Source: Haloechinothrix halophila YIM 93223 (GTDB taxonomy: Bacteria; Actinomycetota; Actinomycetes; Mycobacteriales; Pseudonocardiaceae). From it: a stretch of 64,000 nt of DNA. Within the stretch, counting starts at the first letter, position 1. Every line of letters begins with the position of its first letter. The stretch covers positions 186,001 through 250,000 of the forward strand of contig NZ_KI632509.1 of the NCBI RefSeq assembly GCF_000504245.1, given 5' to 3'. A program made the position numbers and the translations under genes. A model generated the notes under the pieces. That model was not told the DNA's origin and searched no databases. It saw only the letters and a list, made by a program, of their open reading frames with translations. Shown one piece after another: positions 1 to 9,402 of this stretch.

Positions 1-1139
1 GCGTCGACGGCCTCCTGCAGCATCCGCTTCTCGTTGTTGACGATGATCTCGGGCGCGCCGAGGTCGATCAGCCGCTTCAACCGGTTGTTGCGGTTGATGA
101 CGCGGCGGTACAGGTCGTTCAGGTCCGACGTGGCGAACCGGCCACCGTCGAGCTGCACCATCGGACGCAGATCCGGCGGGATCACCGGCACAGCGTCGAG
201 CACCATGCCGCGCGGGTCGTTGCCGGTCGACTGGAACGCCGAGACCACCTTGAGCCGCTTCAGCGCACGCAGCTTCTTCTGGCCCTTGCCGTTGCGGATG
301 ACGTCGCGCAGGCCCTCGGCCTCGGCGTCGACGTCGAACTCGGAGCACAGCTTCTGAATGGCGCCAGCGCCCATGCCACCGGTGAAGTACTCGCCGTAGC
401 GGTCGTACAGCTCACGGTAGAGCAGCTCGTCGACGATGAGCTGGCGCGGCTCCAGCTTGGTGAAGGTGTTCCACACCTCTTCCAGCCGGTCGAGCTCGCG
501 GTTGGCGCGGTCGCGGATCTGGCGCATCTCGCGCTCTCCGCCTTCCTTGACCTTGCGCCGCACGTCCGACTTGGCCTTCTCCGCCTCGAGCTCGGCGAGG
601 TCGGCCTCCAGCTTCTGCGCCCGCTCCTCGACCTCGGCGTCACGCTTCGACTCGATGGTCTTGCGCTCCGCGTTGATCTCGTTCTCCAGCGTGGGCAGGT
701 CGTTGTGCCGCAGCTCCTCGTTCACGCTCGTGATGACGTAGGCCGCGAAGTAGATGATCTTCTCGAGATCCTTCGGAGCAAGGTCGAGCAGGTAGCCGAG
801 GCGGCTCGGCACGCCCTTGAAATACCAGATGTGCGTGACGGGGGCGGCCAGCTCGATGTGGCCCATCCGCTCACGACGCACCTTGGCGCGGGTCACCTCG
901 ACGCCGCAGCGCTCACAGATGATGCCCTTGAAGCGGACCCGCTTGTACTTGCCGCAGTAGCACTCCCAGTCGCGGGTAGGACCGAAGATCTTCTCGCAGA
1001 AGAGCCCGTCCTTCTCTGGCTTGAGGGTGCGGTAGTTGATGGTCTCCGGCTTCTTCACCTCGCCGTAGGACCACTGGCGAATCTGATCGGCCGTTGCGAG
1101 GCCGATGCGGAGCTCGTCGAAGAAATTGACGTCCAACAC
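1..1139 (-). CDS. rpoC: RNA polymerase beta' subunit RpoC, N-terminal part (runs off left edge)
   Basis: This is the first 379 codons of the largest RNA polymerase subunit; the rest lies beyond base 1. The translation begins [13 protein letters not shown], typical of actinobacterial RpoC, from a GTG at 1139. The sequence AAGGAAG lies about 8 nt upstream. The N-terminal zinc-binding domain is visible as CYC followed by CERC around residues 60-78 (Cys-x-Cys ... Cys-x2-Cys). The clamp helices and the start of the switch region follow. The gene lies 113 nt downstream of rpoB on the same strand and is certainly co-transcribed with it. The spacer contains a strong hairpin. No frameshift or internal stop is seen in the part present. 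Confidence 0.97.
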   Translation of the reverse strand, partial: MLDVNFFDELRIGLATADQIRQWSYGEVKKPETINYRTLKPEKDGLFCEKIFGPTRDWECYCGKYKRVRFKGIICERCGVEVTRAKVRRERMGHIELAAPVTHIWYFKGVPSRLGYLLDLAPKDLEKIIYFAAYVITSVNEELRHNDLPTLENEINAERKTIESKRDAEVEERAQKLEADLAELEAEKAKSDVRRKVKEGGEREMRQIRDRANRELDRLEEVWNTFTKLEPRQLIVDELLYRELYDRYGEYFTGGMGAGAIQKLCSEFDVDAEAEGLRDVIRNGKGQKKLRALKRLKVVSAFQSTGNDPRGMVLDAVPVIPPDLRPMVQLDGGRFATSDLNDLYRRVINRNNRLKRLIDLGAPEIIVNNEKRMLQEAVD

Positions 1140-1214
1140 GTCTGTTCTTCCTTCTCCTTTGGGGGTTCGCGGGAGCTGTCACGCCCCCACAGGCTGGCTA
1201 AAGTGGTCTGCTCA

Positions 1215-1244
1215 CCCTGGCGGGCCACTATCGGCCCGCCAGGG
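1215..1244 (-). other. Intercistronic hairpin between rpoB and rpoC
   Basis: A perfect 12-bp inverted repeat (CCCTGGCGGGCC) with a 6-nt loop starts 9 nt after the rpoB stop codon. There is no T-tract on the minus strand, so it does not look like a classical intrinsic terminator. A 3'-end protecting structure, a processing site or partial attenuation between rpoB and rpoC is more likely. The pairing is seen; the function is inferred. Confidence 0.7.
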
Positions 1245-1252
1245 CGGCGAGG

Positions 1253-4200
1253 TCAGTGCATGACGTCGTCCACCGAGGGCGACTCGTTGCGGGACAAGTT
1301 GATGCCCAGGTTCGCGGCGGCGCGCTCAAGGTCCTCGTCATCGGAGTCGCGCATCTCGATCGCGGCTCCGTCACTGGACAGCACCTCCACGTTCAAGCAC
1401 AGCGACTGCAGCTCCTTGAGCAGCACCTTGAACGACTCGGGGATACCCGGTTCCGGGATGTTCTCCCCCTTGACGATGGCCTCGTAGACCTTCACACGGC
1501 CGACGACGTCGTCCGACTTGATCGTGAGCAGCTCCTGCAGCGAGTACGCCGCACCGTAGGCCTGCATCGCCCAGCACTCCATCTCACCGAAGCGCTGACC
1601 ACCGAACTGCGCCTTACCACCCAGCGGCTGCTGGGTGATCATCGAGTACGGACCGGTGGACCGGGCGTGGATCTTGTCGTCGATCATGTGGTGGAGCTTC
1701 AGGATGTACATGTAGCCCACCGCGACCGGGTACGGGAACGGCTCACCGGAACGGCCGTCCAGCAGCTGCGCCTTGCCGTCGGTGTGGACGAGACGCTCCC
1801 CGTCCCGGTTCGGCTTGGTCGCGCTGAGCAGACCGGTCAGCTCCTCCTCGCGGGCACCGTCGAACACCGGCGTCGAGGTATTGGTACCCGGCTCGACGTC
1901 GAGGAGCTCCTCCGGCAGGTTCTTCGCCCAGTCCGGTGAGCCCTCGACCTTCCAGCCCTGCGAGGCCAGCCAGCCAAGGTGCAACTCCAGGATCTGCCCG
2001 ATGTTCATACGACGCGGCACACCGTGAGTGTTCAGCACGACGTCGATCGGGGTGCCGTCCTCCATGAACGGCATGTCCTCCACGGGCAGGATCTTGCCGA
2101 TGACGCCCTTGTTGCCGTGCCGGCCAGCGAGCTTGTCACCCGGCTGAATCTTCGACTTCTTGGCGACGTAGACCCGGACCAGCTCGTTGACGCCGGGCGG
2201 CAGCTCGTCGTCCTCGTCACGGGAGAACATCCTGATGCCGATGACCTTGCCGGACTCACCGTGCGGCACCTTCAGCGAGGTGTCGCGCACCTCGCGGGCC
2301 TTCTCACCGAAGATGGCCCGCAGCAGACGCTCCTCAGGGGTCAGCTCGGTCTCACCCTTCGGCGTGACCTTGCCGACCAGGATGTCGCCCGGCTGCACCT
2401 CGGCGCCGATGCGGACGATGCCGCGGTCGTCGAGGTCGGCGAGGACGTCCTCGGAGACGTTCGGGATGTCGCGGGTGATCTCTTCGGCGCCCAGCTTGGT
2501 GTCGCGGGCGTCGACCTCGTGCTCCTCGATGTGGATCGACGTCATGACGTCGTCCTGCACCAGGCGCTCCGAGATGACGATGGCGTCCTCGTAGTTGTGG
2601 CCTTCCCACGGCATGACCGCGACGAGCAGGTTCTTGCCGAGCGCCATCTCGCCGTCCTCCGTGGACGGGCCGTCGGCGATGACCTGACCGACCTCAACCC
2701 GGTCGCCCTCGTTGACGATCGGCTTGTGGGTCATGCAGGTGCCCTGGTTGGAGCGGCGGTACTTGTACAGCCCGTAGCTCCGGCGGCTGCCGTCGTCGTG
2801 CATCACGGTGACGATGTCGGCCGAGACTTCCTCGACGACGCCCGCTTCCTCGGCGAGCAGCACGTCACCCGCGTCGACGGCGGCGCGCAGCTCAACACCG
2901 GTGCCGACAAGCGGCGACTCGTTGCGCAGCAGCGGCACCGCCTGGCGCTGCATGTTCGCACCCATCAGCGCACGGTTGGCGTCGTCGTGCTCAAGGAACG
3001 GAATCATGGCCGTCGCGACCGAGACCATCTGCCTCGGCGAGACGTCCATGTAGTCGATCTCCATCGGGTCGATCAGCTCGACCTCGCCGCCCTTCCGGCG
3101 ACCGAGGACCTTCTCCTCGGTGAAGTGACCGTCGGCGTCGATCGGCGCGTTGGCCTGCGCCTTGACGTGGCGGTCCTCCTCGTCGGCGGTCAGGTAGTCG
3201 ACCTGGTCGGTGACCTGGCCCTCGATGACCTTCCGGTACGGCGTCTCGATGAAACCGAACGGGTTCACCCGCGCGTAAGAGCACAGCGAGCCGATCAGCC
3301 CGATGTTCGGGCCTTCCGGCGTCTCGATCGGGCACATCCGGCCGTAGTGCGACGGGTGGACGTCGCGGACCTCCATGCCCGCGCGCTCACGGGACAGACC
3401 ACCAGGGCCGAGGGCCGAGAGACGACGCTTGTGCGTCAGGCCCGCGATCGGGTTGTTCTGGTCCATGAACTGCGAGAGCTGCGATGTCCCGAAGAACTCG
3501 CGGATCGCGGCGACGACCGGGCGGATGTTGATCAGGGTCTGCGGCGTGATCGCCTCGACGTCCTGGGTGGTCATCCGCTCGCGGACCACACGCTCCATAC
3601 GGGAGAGCCCGACCCGGATCTGGTTCTGGATCAGCTCACCGACGGTGCGCAGGCGGCGGTTGCCGAAGTGGTCGATGTCGTCGGTCTCGACCGGAACGTC
3701 GACGCCAACGACGCTGTTCATCGTGTGCTCGCCAGCGTGCAGGCGGACCAGGTACTCGATCGTGGAGACGATGTCTTCCTCGGTCAGCGTGCCGGTCTCG
3801 TACGACGTGTCGAGGCCGAGCTTCTTGTTGATCTTGTACCGGCCGACCTTGGCGAGGTCATAACGCTTGTTCTTGAAGAACAGGTTCTCCAGCAGCGTCT
3901 GCGCGCTCTCCTTCGTCGGCGGCTCGCCAGGGCGGAGCTTGCGGTAGATGTCGAGCAGCGCCTCGTCAGTGCCGGCGGTGTGATCCTTCTCCAGCGTGGC
4001 CATCAGCGTCTCGGAGAAGCCGAACCGCTCCCGGATAGCCTCCGTGGACCAGCCGAGCGCCTTGAGCAGCACGGTCACCGGCTGGCGGCGCTTGCGGTCG
4101 ATGCGCACTCCGACGGTGTCGCGCTTGTCGACGTCGAACTCCAGCCAAGCGCCCCTGCTCGGGATGATCTTCACACTGAAGACGTCCTTGTCGGTCGTCT

Positions 4201-4732
4201 TCTCGATGGCCTGGTCGAAGTAGACACCGGGCGAACGGACAAGCTGGGAGACGACGACACGCTCAGTGCCGTTGATGATAAAAGTGCCCTTGTCAGTCAT
4301 CACGGGGAAATCGCCCATGAAGACCGTCTGGCTCTTGATCTCACCAGTGTTGTTGTTGACGAACTCGGCGGTGACGAACAGCGGCGCCGAATACGTCATG
4401 TCCTTGTCTTTGCACTCTTCGACCGAGGCTTTAACCTCGTCGAAGCGCGGGTCGGCGAAGGAGAGCGACATCGAACCGGAGAAGTCTTCAATCGGCGAGA
4501 TCTCGCCGAGAACTTCCGCGAGCCCCCCGACCGGGTTCTCTTCGCCCTCGTTCACCCGGCGCTCGAACCATGCGTCGTCGCCGGTGAACCACTCGAACGA
4601 CTTGATCTGCACGTCGAGCAGGTCAGGCGTGGCGAGCGGTTCGCGAATCTTCGCGAATGAGACCCGTTTGGGTGCTCCAGGAATCTCCGATGGGTTCGCA
4701 ATGTTGGCTTGGTTCGCGGGAGAGACTGCCAA
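1253..4732 (-). CDS. rpoB: RNA polymerase beta subunit RpoB
   Basis: This is the catalytic beta subunit of RNA polymerase, 1159 aa, a normal length for actinobacteria. I chose the TTG at 4732 because GGAAGG lies 7 nt upstream and the protein then starts [11 protein letters not shown], as relatives do. An upstream ATG would add 23 unconserved residues. The rifampicin region is present ([13 protein letters not shown], then [15 protein letters not shown]) with the usual Asp, His and Ser residues of sensitive enzymes. The only visible change from the common actinobacterial sequence is Ile-Ala in place of Leu-Ser just before GLTHKRR. The C-terminal half carries the conserved [12 protein letters not shown] motif. 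Transcription starts upstream, beyond the mce operon terminator, and continues into rpoC. Confidence 0.98.
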   Translation of the reverse strand: MAVSPANQANIANPSEIPGAPKRVSFAKIREPLATPDLLDVQIKSFEWFTGDDAWFERRVNEGEENPVGGLAEVLGEISPIEDFSGSMSLSFADPRFDEVKASVEECKDKDMTYSAPLFVTAEFVNNNTGEIKSQTVFMGDFPVMTDKGTFIINGTERVVVSQLVRSPGVYFDQAIEKTTDKDVFSVKIIPSRGAWLEFDVDKRDTVGVRIDRKRRQPVTVLLKALGWSTEAIRERFGFSETLMATLEKDHTAGTDEALLDIYRKLRPGEPPTKESAQTLLENLFFKNKRYDLAKVGRYKINKKLGLDTSYETGTLTEEDIVSTIEYLVRLHAGEHTMNSVVGVDVPVETDDIDHFGNRRLRTVGELIQNQIRVGLSRMERVVRERMTTQDVEAITPQTLINIRPVVAAIREFFGTSQLSQFMDQNNPIAGLTHKRRLSALGPGGLSRERAGMEVRDVHPSHYGRMCPIETPEGPNIGLIGSLCSYARVNPFGFIETPYRKVIEGQVTDQVDYLTADEEDRHVKAQANAPIDADGHFTEEKVLGRRKGGEVELIDPMEIDYMDVSPRQMVSVATAMIPFLEHDDANRALMGANMQRQAVPLLRNESPLVGTGVELRAAVDAGDVLLAEEAGVVEEVSADIVTVMHDDGSRRSYGLYKYRRSNQGTCMTHKPIVNEGDRVEVGQVIADGPSTEDGEMALGKNLLVAVMPWEGHNYEDAIVISERLVQDDVMTSIHIEEHEVDARDTKLGAEEITRDIPNVSEDVLADLDDRGIVRIGAEVQPGDILVGKVTPKGETELTPEERLLRAIFGEKAREVRDTSLKVPHGESGKVIGIRMFSRDEDDELPPGVNELVRVYVAKKSKIQPGDKLAGRHGNKGVIGKILPVEDMPFMEDGTPIDVVLNTHGVPRRMNIGQILELHLGWLASQGWKVEGSPDWAKNLPEELLDVEPGTNTSTPVFDGAREEELTGLLSATKPNRDGERLVHTDGKAQLLDGRSGEPFPYPVAVGYMYILKLHHMIDDKIHARSTGPYSMITQQPLGGKAQFGGQRFGEMECWAMQAYGAAYSLQELLTIKSDDVVGRVKVYEAIVKGENIPEPGIPESFKVLLKELQSLCLNVEVLSSDGAAIEMRDSDDEDLERAAANLGINLSRNESPSVDDVMH

Positions 4733-5104
4733 GATGCGTCCTTCCGGGGACAGATAAGCGGTTGGACAGCAACGCCACGTTGACACGGGACATGGCAACA
4801 CGGGACGCCGACTGTCTATAAGGGTGCGGTGGTGTCCGCCATCGTAGCGCCTGGCTCAGGGCAGCATGAAAGCGGGCAGCGCAACAGAGCAGTCTAGCGA
4901 CGAAAATCGCCGCTGTCGAGGGGGCACGCGCATCGGGGCCCAGCCTCGCCGCACCTTCGTTCCGCTTCGCATCGGCGGATGCCTTGTGGCTTCGCGATTC
5001 AGGGTGGCGTGCCAGGGCCGCCGAGTCAAGCCACCGGGCGGTGCGGCACCGCAACAGTGCAGTGACTCACGGTCATCTCACCCTGGTGTCGCAATGGGGT
5101 GGAT
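4733..5104 (-). promoter_or_regulatory. rpoB promoter and leader region
   Basis: This is a gene-free stretch of about 370 bp between the mce operon terminator and rpoB. Candidate minus-strand promoter elements are TTGACT at 5024-5029 with CACCCT 17 nt downstream (5001-5006), and TACGAT at 4841-4846. These are sequence matches only. The long leader is typical for rpoB in actinobacteria. I see no convincing small gene here; the open frames in it are unconserved in appearance. Confidence 0.45.
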
Positions 5105-5157
5105 GCGACGAAGGGCTTCTTCCCCGCGTCTGAGGTGAGGAAGAAGCCCTTCGTCGC
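5105..5157 (-). terminator. Strong hairpin terminator of the mce operon
   Basis: A perfect 19-bp inverted repeat (GCGACGAAGGGCTTCTTCC) with a 15-nt loop starts 11 nt past the last mce-associated gene. It separates that operon from the rpoB promoter. The core GAAGGGC-K-TCTTC recurs in the hairpin at 42697-42739. There is no T-run, which is usual for high-GC actinobacterial terminators. Confidence 0.8.
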
Positions 5158-5168
5158 AGCTGAGGCGC

Positions 5169-6215
5169 CTAGTTGCCGCCACCGTCGTGGCCGCCATCGC
5201 CACCGTTGCCGCCGTTACCGGGAACCGGGGCGCGATTGCGAGGGTCGGCGTAGGCGTCGATGTGTGAGATCTTCCACTCGCCATCGACGCGCACCGCGGT
5301 CACGGTCGGCTGGTCACCTGTCGCGGCGCTCTGCCCGCTGTCCTCCCGGACTGAGGTCTGGTCGATGAATGCCAAGACCCGCGCGGAGTCCTCGTTCATC
5401 TCGATCACCGCGACGTTGCGCACGGTCGTCTGGAGCACGACCTTCTGCTCCGGCGCCTTCTCCTTCACATCGCCCATGAGCTCCTCGTACTGCGACCGCA
5501 TCTCGTCGGTCGCCAGCACGTCCTTCACGGCCTGCTCATGCTGCTGCACGTTGTTGTAGTTGTACGAGAACATCGTTTCGAGGCCGTCCGAGACCTGCTG
5601 CTTGAGCTGCTCGGTCGCCACAACATCGACCATGGCCTTGTTCTCGTCGCCAGCGCCTGCCGCGAAATACTTGTACGCGAAGAACGCCGCGGTGAGTGCG
5701 AGCACCAGCGCCAGCGCACCGACCACGCTGGTCAGCGTCCACGAGGCGTGCCGCAGCCGCTGCTTCGTTGCCGCGGCACGGCCCTCCGGCAGCGCGGACG
5801 GCTGCGAGACCGTCTCGTCCGGTGACTCCGGCTTCCGGACGCCCCCGTCGCGGGCCTTCGGGCGAGGCCGGGGCCTCTTGGACGCGGTCGACGCCGTGGC
5901 GGCCACCGCGGCACCGCCGGTGTCGCTGCTGTCGGTGTCGTCGGTGTCGTCGGTGTCGTCGGTGTCGTCGGTGTCGTCGGTGTCGCTGTCGGCCACGTCC
6001 TCGGCGAAGTCGGTGTCCGCCGAGGTGTCTGCCGGAACAGCCGAGGCTTCCTCGACCTCCGTCTCCTCGGGCCGCATCTCGTCGGTGTCCGAGGCGTCCG
6101 TTCTTGGCTGCGGTGTCGGGCGGGGCGTGGGACTCGGCTTCGCTGACTTGCGCAGTCCAGCGACCTGCGGCCGCCGCGACCCGCCGCTGGGTGTCGATCG
6201 CCGTCGGTTTGTCAC
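5169..6215 (-). CDS. Mce-associated membrane protein (last gene of mce operon)
   Basis: This 348-aa protein is of the Mce-associated (Mas) type, thought to stabilise or assist Mce lipid transporters at the membrane. The start is a GTG at 6215 that overlaps the stop of the gene before it (GTGA), so translation is coupled. The N-terminal ~165 residues are disordered and contain an acidic Asp-Asp-Thr repeat plus a Pro/Arg-rich part. One membrane helix follows (ALALVLALTAAFFAYKYF). The ~170-residue extracytoplasmic C-terminal domain has the NTF2/SnoaL-like look of the family (ending near DGEWKISHIDAYADP). It is a paralogue of the next gene upstream. Only the association with Mce transport is supported by family and position; the molecular role is unknown. 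Confidence 0.8.
   Translation of the reverse strand: MTNRRRSTPSGGSRRPQVAGLRKSAKPSPTPRPTPQPRTDASDTDEMRPEETEVEEASAVPADTSADTDFAEDVADSDTDDTDDTDDTDDTDDTDSSDTGGAAVAATASTASKRPRPRPKARDGGVRKPESPDETVSQPSALPEGRAAATKQRLRHASWTLTSVVGALALVLALTAAFFAYKYFAAGAGDENKAMVDVVATEQLKQQVSDGLETMFSYNYNNVQQHEQAVKDVLATDEMRSQYEELMGDVKEKAPEQKVVLQTTVRNVAVIEMNEDSARVLAFIDQTSVREDSGQSAATGDQPTVTAVRVDGEWKISHIDAYADPRNRAPVPGNGGNGGDGGHDGGGN
5932..5985 (-). repeat. 9-bp tandem repeat (6 units) coding Asp/Thr repeats
   Basis: Six uninterrupted copies of the 9-mer TCGGTGTCG lie inside the Mce-associated gene. On the coding strand they give a DTD-DTD-type acidic run. Because the unit is 9 bp, slippage would change the length of the linker without breaking the frame. 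Confidence 0.9.
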
Positions 6216-6892
6216 TGCGGCTCCGATCCTTGGTTGCCGACCTGCTGCGTCCTCGGGATGGGGATCAGCTCGATGTCCGAGAGCTTCCACTCCCCATCGA
6301 TGCGCTTCATCTCAGCGCGCCAGCGGCGCGGCAACTGCGCGTTCTGATCCTCGAACGACAGCGTCACCTCGGAGGACGCGATCACCGTCGCGGTGCCGTC
6401 GTAGGCATTGAGTTCCTCAACCGCCACGGCGAAGAACTCGATCTCCGACGAGCGCTGCGCCTTGACGATGACATCGCGGGCCTGTTTCCAACCATCCTTG
6501 ACATGCTGGGCCAGTTCGTCCGTCGACACCGCGACCTGCTGGTCCCGGTACTTGTCAGGGTTCTGGTAGTCGACCTCGGCGAAGGCCGAGATGGCCTGCT
6601 CCGCGGCCGCGACCGCCTCGTCTCGCGCCGTGGCGTTCTGGGCTGCGTCGCTGCTCGATTCCGTCCACCACAGGATGCCGAAGGTGGCGGCGGCGATCAG
6701 GCCAAGCACCGCGAACACCGAGGCAACCAGGAACACCGGCTGTCGCGCGAGCATGCTCGATCGCGACTCTCGCGGTTCCTGGGACTCCGCCTGCGAGACC
6801 GTCACAGCATCGGTGTCCTCGGTGCCGTCAGCGGCGTCGGAGACACCGTCGTGTTCCTCGGGCACGTCGGCCCGAGCATCGTCACTGCTCAT
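6212..6892 (-). CDS. Mce-associated membrane protein
   Basis: This 226-aa protein has a short acidic cytoplasmic N-terminus and a single membrane helix at about residues 51-73 (PVFLVASVFAVLGLIAAATF). The ~150-residue outside domain ends in DGEWKLSDIELIP, closely resembling the end of the following gene product. Both belong to the Mce-associated family found behind mceF in actinobacterial mce operons. The ATG start at 6892 lies 57 nt after mceF. It overlaps the next gene by 4 nt, so the two are translated together and may form a pair in the membrane. Confidence 0.82.
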   Translation of the reverse strand: MSSDDARADVPEEHDGVSDAADGTEDTDAVTVSQAESQEPRESRSSMLARQPVFLVASVFAVLGLIAAATFGILWWTESSSDAAQNATARDEAVAAAEQAISAFAEVDYQNPDKYRDQQVAVSTDELAQHVKDGWKQARDVIVKAQRSSEIEFFAVAVEELNAYDGTATVIASSEVTLSFEDQNAQLPRRWRAEMKRIDGEWKLSDIELIPIPRTQQVGNQGSEPQ

Positions 6893-6949
6893 TACGTCCT
6901 CAGCGTAGGCGAACGATGTGATATCGCTGTCTGATACCGCCGGTCACCG

Positions 6950-8197
6950 TCAACTCATCGAGAGCAGCTGGCTCAGCAACTGCGCGTTGGAACTCGACAG
7001 GAGGCTGTTCGAGCTGTCCTCTTCGAGCGACTCGGCGTCGCGATCGGAGTTCTCCTCAAGCTGTTGCTGAGTAGGTGCCACCGGTACGCCGTTGAACGGC
7101 GCGTTCTGCGAACCGCGGACGTCGATCGGACTGCCCGTCGGTTCGGCACAGTATGCCTTCTCGTTGTACTTCGACGGCGATGTGTCGTCGCCTGGCCGCT
7201 TCTTGGTGCTCTCGTAACCCTTCACGCACGGCGGCGGATCGAACAGGTTCAGCGCGAGACCAAGCGGCGCCTTCGGCTCCTTCGGGTCGAGGATCGCCTG
7301 CGCACCGGCACTCAGCGCCGGGTACGTCAGCAGCGTCTGCTCGAGGCCCCCCAGCCGATCGTCCGAAAGCTCGCCGAGCGTGATCAGGTTGGCGACCAGC
7401 GCGCTGAGCCCAGGCCCCACCTCGTCAACGACCCTGCTGAGCTGGTTGGCGGTCGGCGGGGTCTGCTCGATCAGCCGCCTGATGTCGGCGTCGGACCCCT
7501 TGAATGTCTCCGACAACGCCCGCAGATCCCTGCTGAACGACCTGATCGAGTCGATCTCGGCGTTCTGGGTGCGCAGCACCTGGTTGCCCGAGCGCAGCAG
7601 CTCCACCGTCTGCGGCAGGTGCTGCCTGGCAGCGGCGGTGAAGTCCCGCGTGGTGTCCATCAACAGTTGCAGGTCGTCACCGGTGCCGGAGAACGCCTTG
7701 AACGACTCGTCGACGACCGTGCGCAGCGAGTCGGTCGGCACCGAACTCGCCAGGTCGTGCAGGTCGTTGATGACCTTGGCCGTCGGCACCGGCGTCTTGG
7801 TCCGTTCGGCGGGAATCACCGAGCCGTCCTCGAGGTACGGCCCACCCGCGGACTTGGGCCGCAGGTCAACGAACTGCTCACCGATCGCGGACCGGTTCAG
7901 CACGAGCGCTTCCAGGTCGGCGGGAATCGGCGGATTGTTCGGCTGAATCTCGAGATCCACCTTCAGGCCGTCCTCTGTCAGGCTGAGTTCACCCACCCGA
8001 CCGACGTTGAAGCCGCGGTAGGTGACCTCGGCGTTGGAGAAGATCCCACCGGACTCGTTCAGCTCCATGGACACCGTGTAGATGTCCTCGCCGAACACCT
8101 TCGCGATGTCGGTGAACCGGAACAGCGCGAACACCAGCGCGACGGCGCTGATCACGAAGAACGCGACGATCTGGATCTTGATCTTGCGAGTCAGCAT
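6950..8197 (-). CDS. mceF: MCE family protein, MceF position
   Basis: This 415-aa protein has an N-terminal membrane anchor (residues 7-28) followed by an MlaD/MCE domain (about residues 38-115, with the motif VTYRGFNVGRVGEL). A long predicted helical region and a Ser/Asn/Gln-rich tail ending in LLSQLLSMS follow. It is the sixth of six consecutive MCE proteins, so it holds the MceF position. In this family six different subunits assemble into a hexameric, tunnel-like lipid conduit; the substrate cannot be read from sequence. The start ATG overlaps the mceE stop (TGATG). Confidence 0.9.
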   Translation of the reverse strand: MLTRKIKIQIVAFFVISAVALVFALFRFTDIAKVFGEDIYTVSMELNESGGIFSNAEVTYRGFNVGRVGELSLTEDGLKVDLEIQPNNPPIPADLEALVLNRSAIGEQFVDLRPKSAGGPYLEDGSVIPAERTKTPVPTAKVINDLHDLASSVPTDSLRTVVDESFKAFSGTGDDLQLLMDTTRDFTAAARQHLPQTVELLRSGNQVLRTQNAEIDSIRSFSRDLRALSETFKGSDADIRRLIEQTPPTANQLSRVVDEVGPGLSALVANLITLGELSDDRLGGLEQTLLTYPALSAGAQAILDPKEPKAPLGLALNLFDPPPCVKGYESTKKRPGDDTSPSKYNEKAYCAEPTGSPIDVRGSQNAPFNGVPVAPTQQQLEENSDRDAESLEEDSSNSLLSSSNAQLLSQLLSMS

Positions 8198-9402
8198 CAG
8201 CTGCCACCTCCCAGCAGCCCGGGCAGCACGCCGAGGCCGTCATCAGACTGTCCGCCGGAGTCCCCGTCGGACGGCGACGGCAGTGGCAGCGGCGGGAGCT
8301 GGTTCGGGTCGAGCAGCTCGCCCTCGGACGCGGGCACCTTCTCCAGCACCGGAAGCCCGTCGAACGGGTTGCCCCGGTGCCGCCGGTACGCCTCGTAGAT
8401 CTCCCTGATGTTCAGATTCAGCTCTTGGTACAGGTTGAAGTAGTCGCCCTTCGCCCCGTCGACGGCGGAGTCAGGGAACGGGAACGACACCAGGATCTCC
8501 AGCGACTTCGGCAGCTTGTCGCCCGCCTTGACCAGGTTGGCAAGGATCGGTCGCAGCGACTCGAGGTTATTCACCAGATCACGCTGGCTCTTCTGGATGG
8601 TGTCGGTAGCGACGACGGAAAGCTTCTTCATCGACTCCAGCATCGTCACCAGCTGCTTGCGCTGGTCAACGAGCACCTTCATACCCGGCTCGAGATCGTC
8701 CAGCGCGGCCGCGATAGCCTCTTTATCCTTGCGCAGCGCCTTGGACAGCCGGTTCAGGCCGTCGAGGGCGTTGGAGATGTCCTGTGTCTGCCCGTCGAGG
8801 CCCTGCACGAGGGTCTCCGCGTTGTGCAGAAACGCCTTGATCTCGCCCTCGCGGCCGGTCGAGACCTGGTTGAGCTCCTTGGTGATCGTGTTGAGCTGCT
8901 CGACACCACCGCCGTTGAGCAGCATCGACATCGCACCGAGGACCTCTTCCAGCTCGACGCCGCGGTCGGTGCGCGAGACCGGGATGACCGAACCGTCGGT
9001 CAACTCGCCCTGCCCGGTGCCCTTCGGCGGGTGCAACAGCTCGATGTACTTCTCACCGAGCAGGCTGGACTGTTTGACATTGGCCCGTGCGTTGGCAGGC
9101 AGGTCGGTCTCGCCGTTGAGCAGGACCGTGACCTTGGCGTTCCAGTCCTGGCCGGTCAGCGAGATCTCCTCGACCTTGCCGACCGAGACTTCGTTGATCT
9201 TGACGGCGGACTGCGGCACGAGATCGAGCACGTTGCGGAAGTGCATCTCCACCCGAACCGGGTCATCGCCGAGATCGGCGCCACCCGGCAGCGGGATGTC
9301 GTAGATACCGGTGAACGAACCACATCCGGCGAGCAGCGACGTCACCATCGCGAAGACGGCCGCGAGCATGCCCGTTGACCGGCGGGACTTGCTACGCCAC
9401 AT
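8197..9402 (-). CDS. mceE: MCE family lipoprotein, MceE position
   Basis: This 401-aa protein is the only MCE protein of the operon with a lipoprotein signal. A hydrophobic stretch ends in LLAGC, with the lipidated Cys at residue 27. The MlaD/MCE domain follows (PQSAVKINEVSVGKVEEISL), then a helical domain and a Pro-rich tail. MceE proteins (LprK-type) are lipoproteins in mycobacteria too, which supports the assignment. It overlaps mceD upstream and mceF downstream by one nucleotide each. The expected role is anchoring the Mce hexamer at the outer face of the cytoplasmic membrane. Confidence 0.92.
   Translation of the reverse strand: MWRSKSRRSTGMLAAVFAMVTSLLAGCGSFTGIYDIPLPGGADLGDDPVRVEMHFRNVLDLVPQSAVKINEVSVGKVEEISLTGQDWNAKVTVLLNGETDLPANARANVKQSSLLGEKYIELLHPPKGTGQGELTDGSVIPVSRTDRGVELEEVLGAMSMLLNGGGVEQLNTITKELNQVSTGREGEIKAFLHNAETLVQGLDGQTQDISNALDGLNRLSKALRKDKEAIAAALDDLEPGMKVLVDQRKQLVTMLESMKKLSVVATDTIQKSQRDLVNNLESLRPILANLVKAGDKLPKSLEILVSFPFPDSAVDGAKGDYFNLYQELNLNIREIYEAYRRHRGNPFDGLPVLEKVPASEGELLDPNQLPPLPLPSPSDGDSGGQSDDGLGVLPGLLGGGS

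Noticed and set aside
3380-3480. Rifampicin-resistant second rpoB
   Set aside because: The key Asp, His and Ser positions are of the sensitive type, and the gene lies in the normal rpoBC operon.
1979-4660. 893-codon plus-strand open frame opposite rpoB
   Set aside because: It mirrors the rpoB coding frame in GC-rich DNA. The product is Arg/Asp/Val-rich without any family motif, and rpoB is certain on the other strand.
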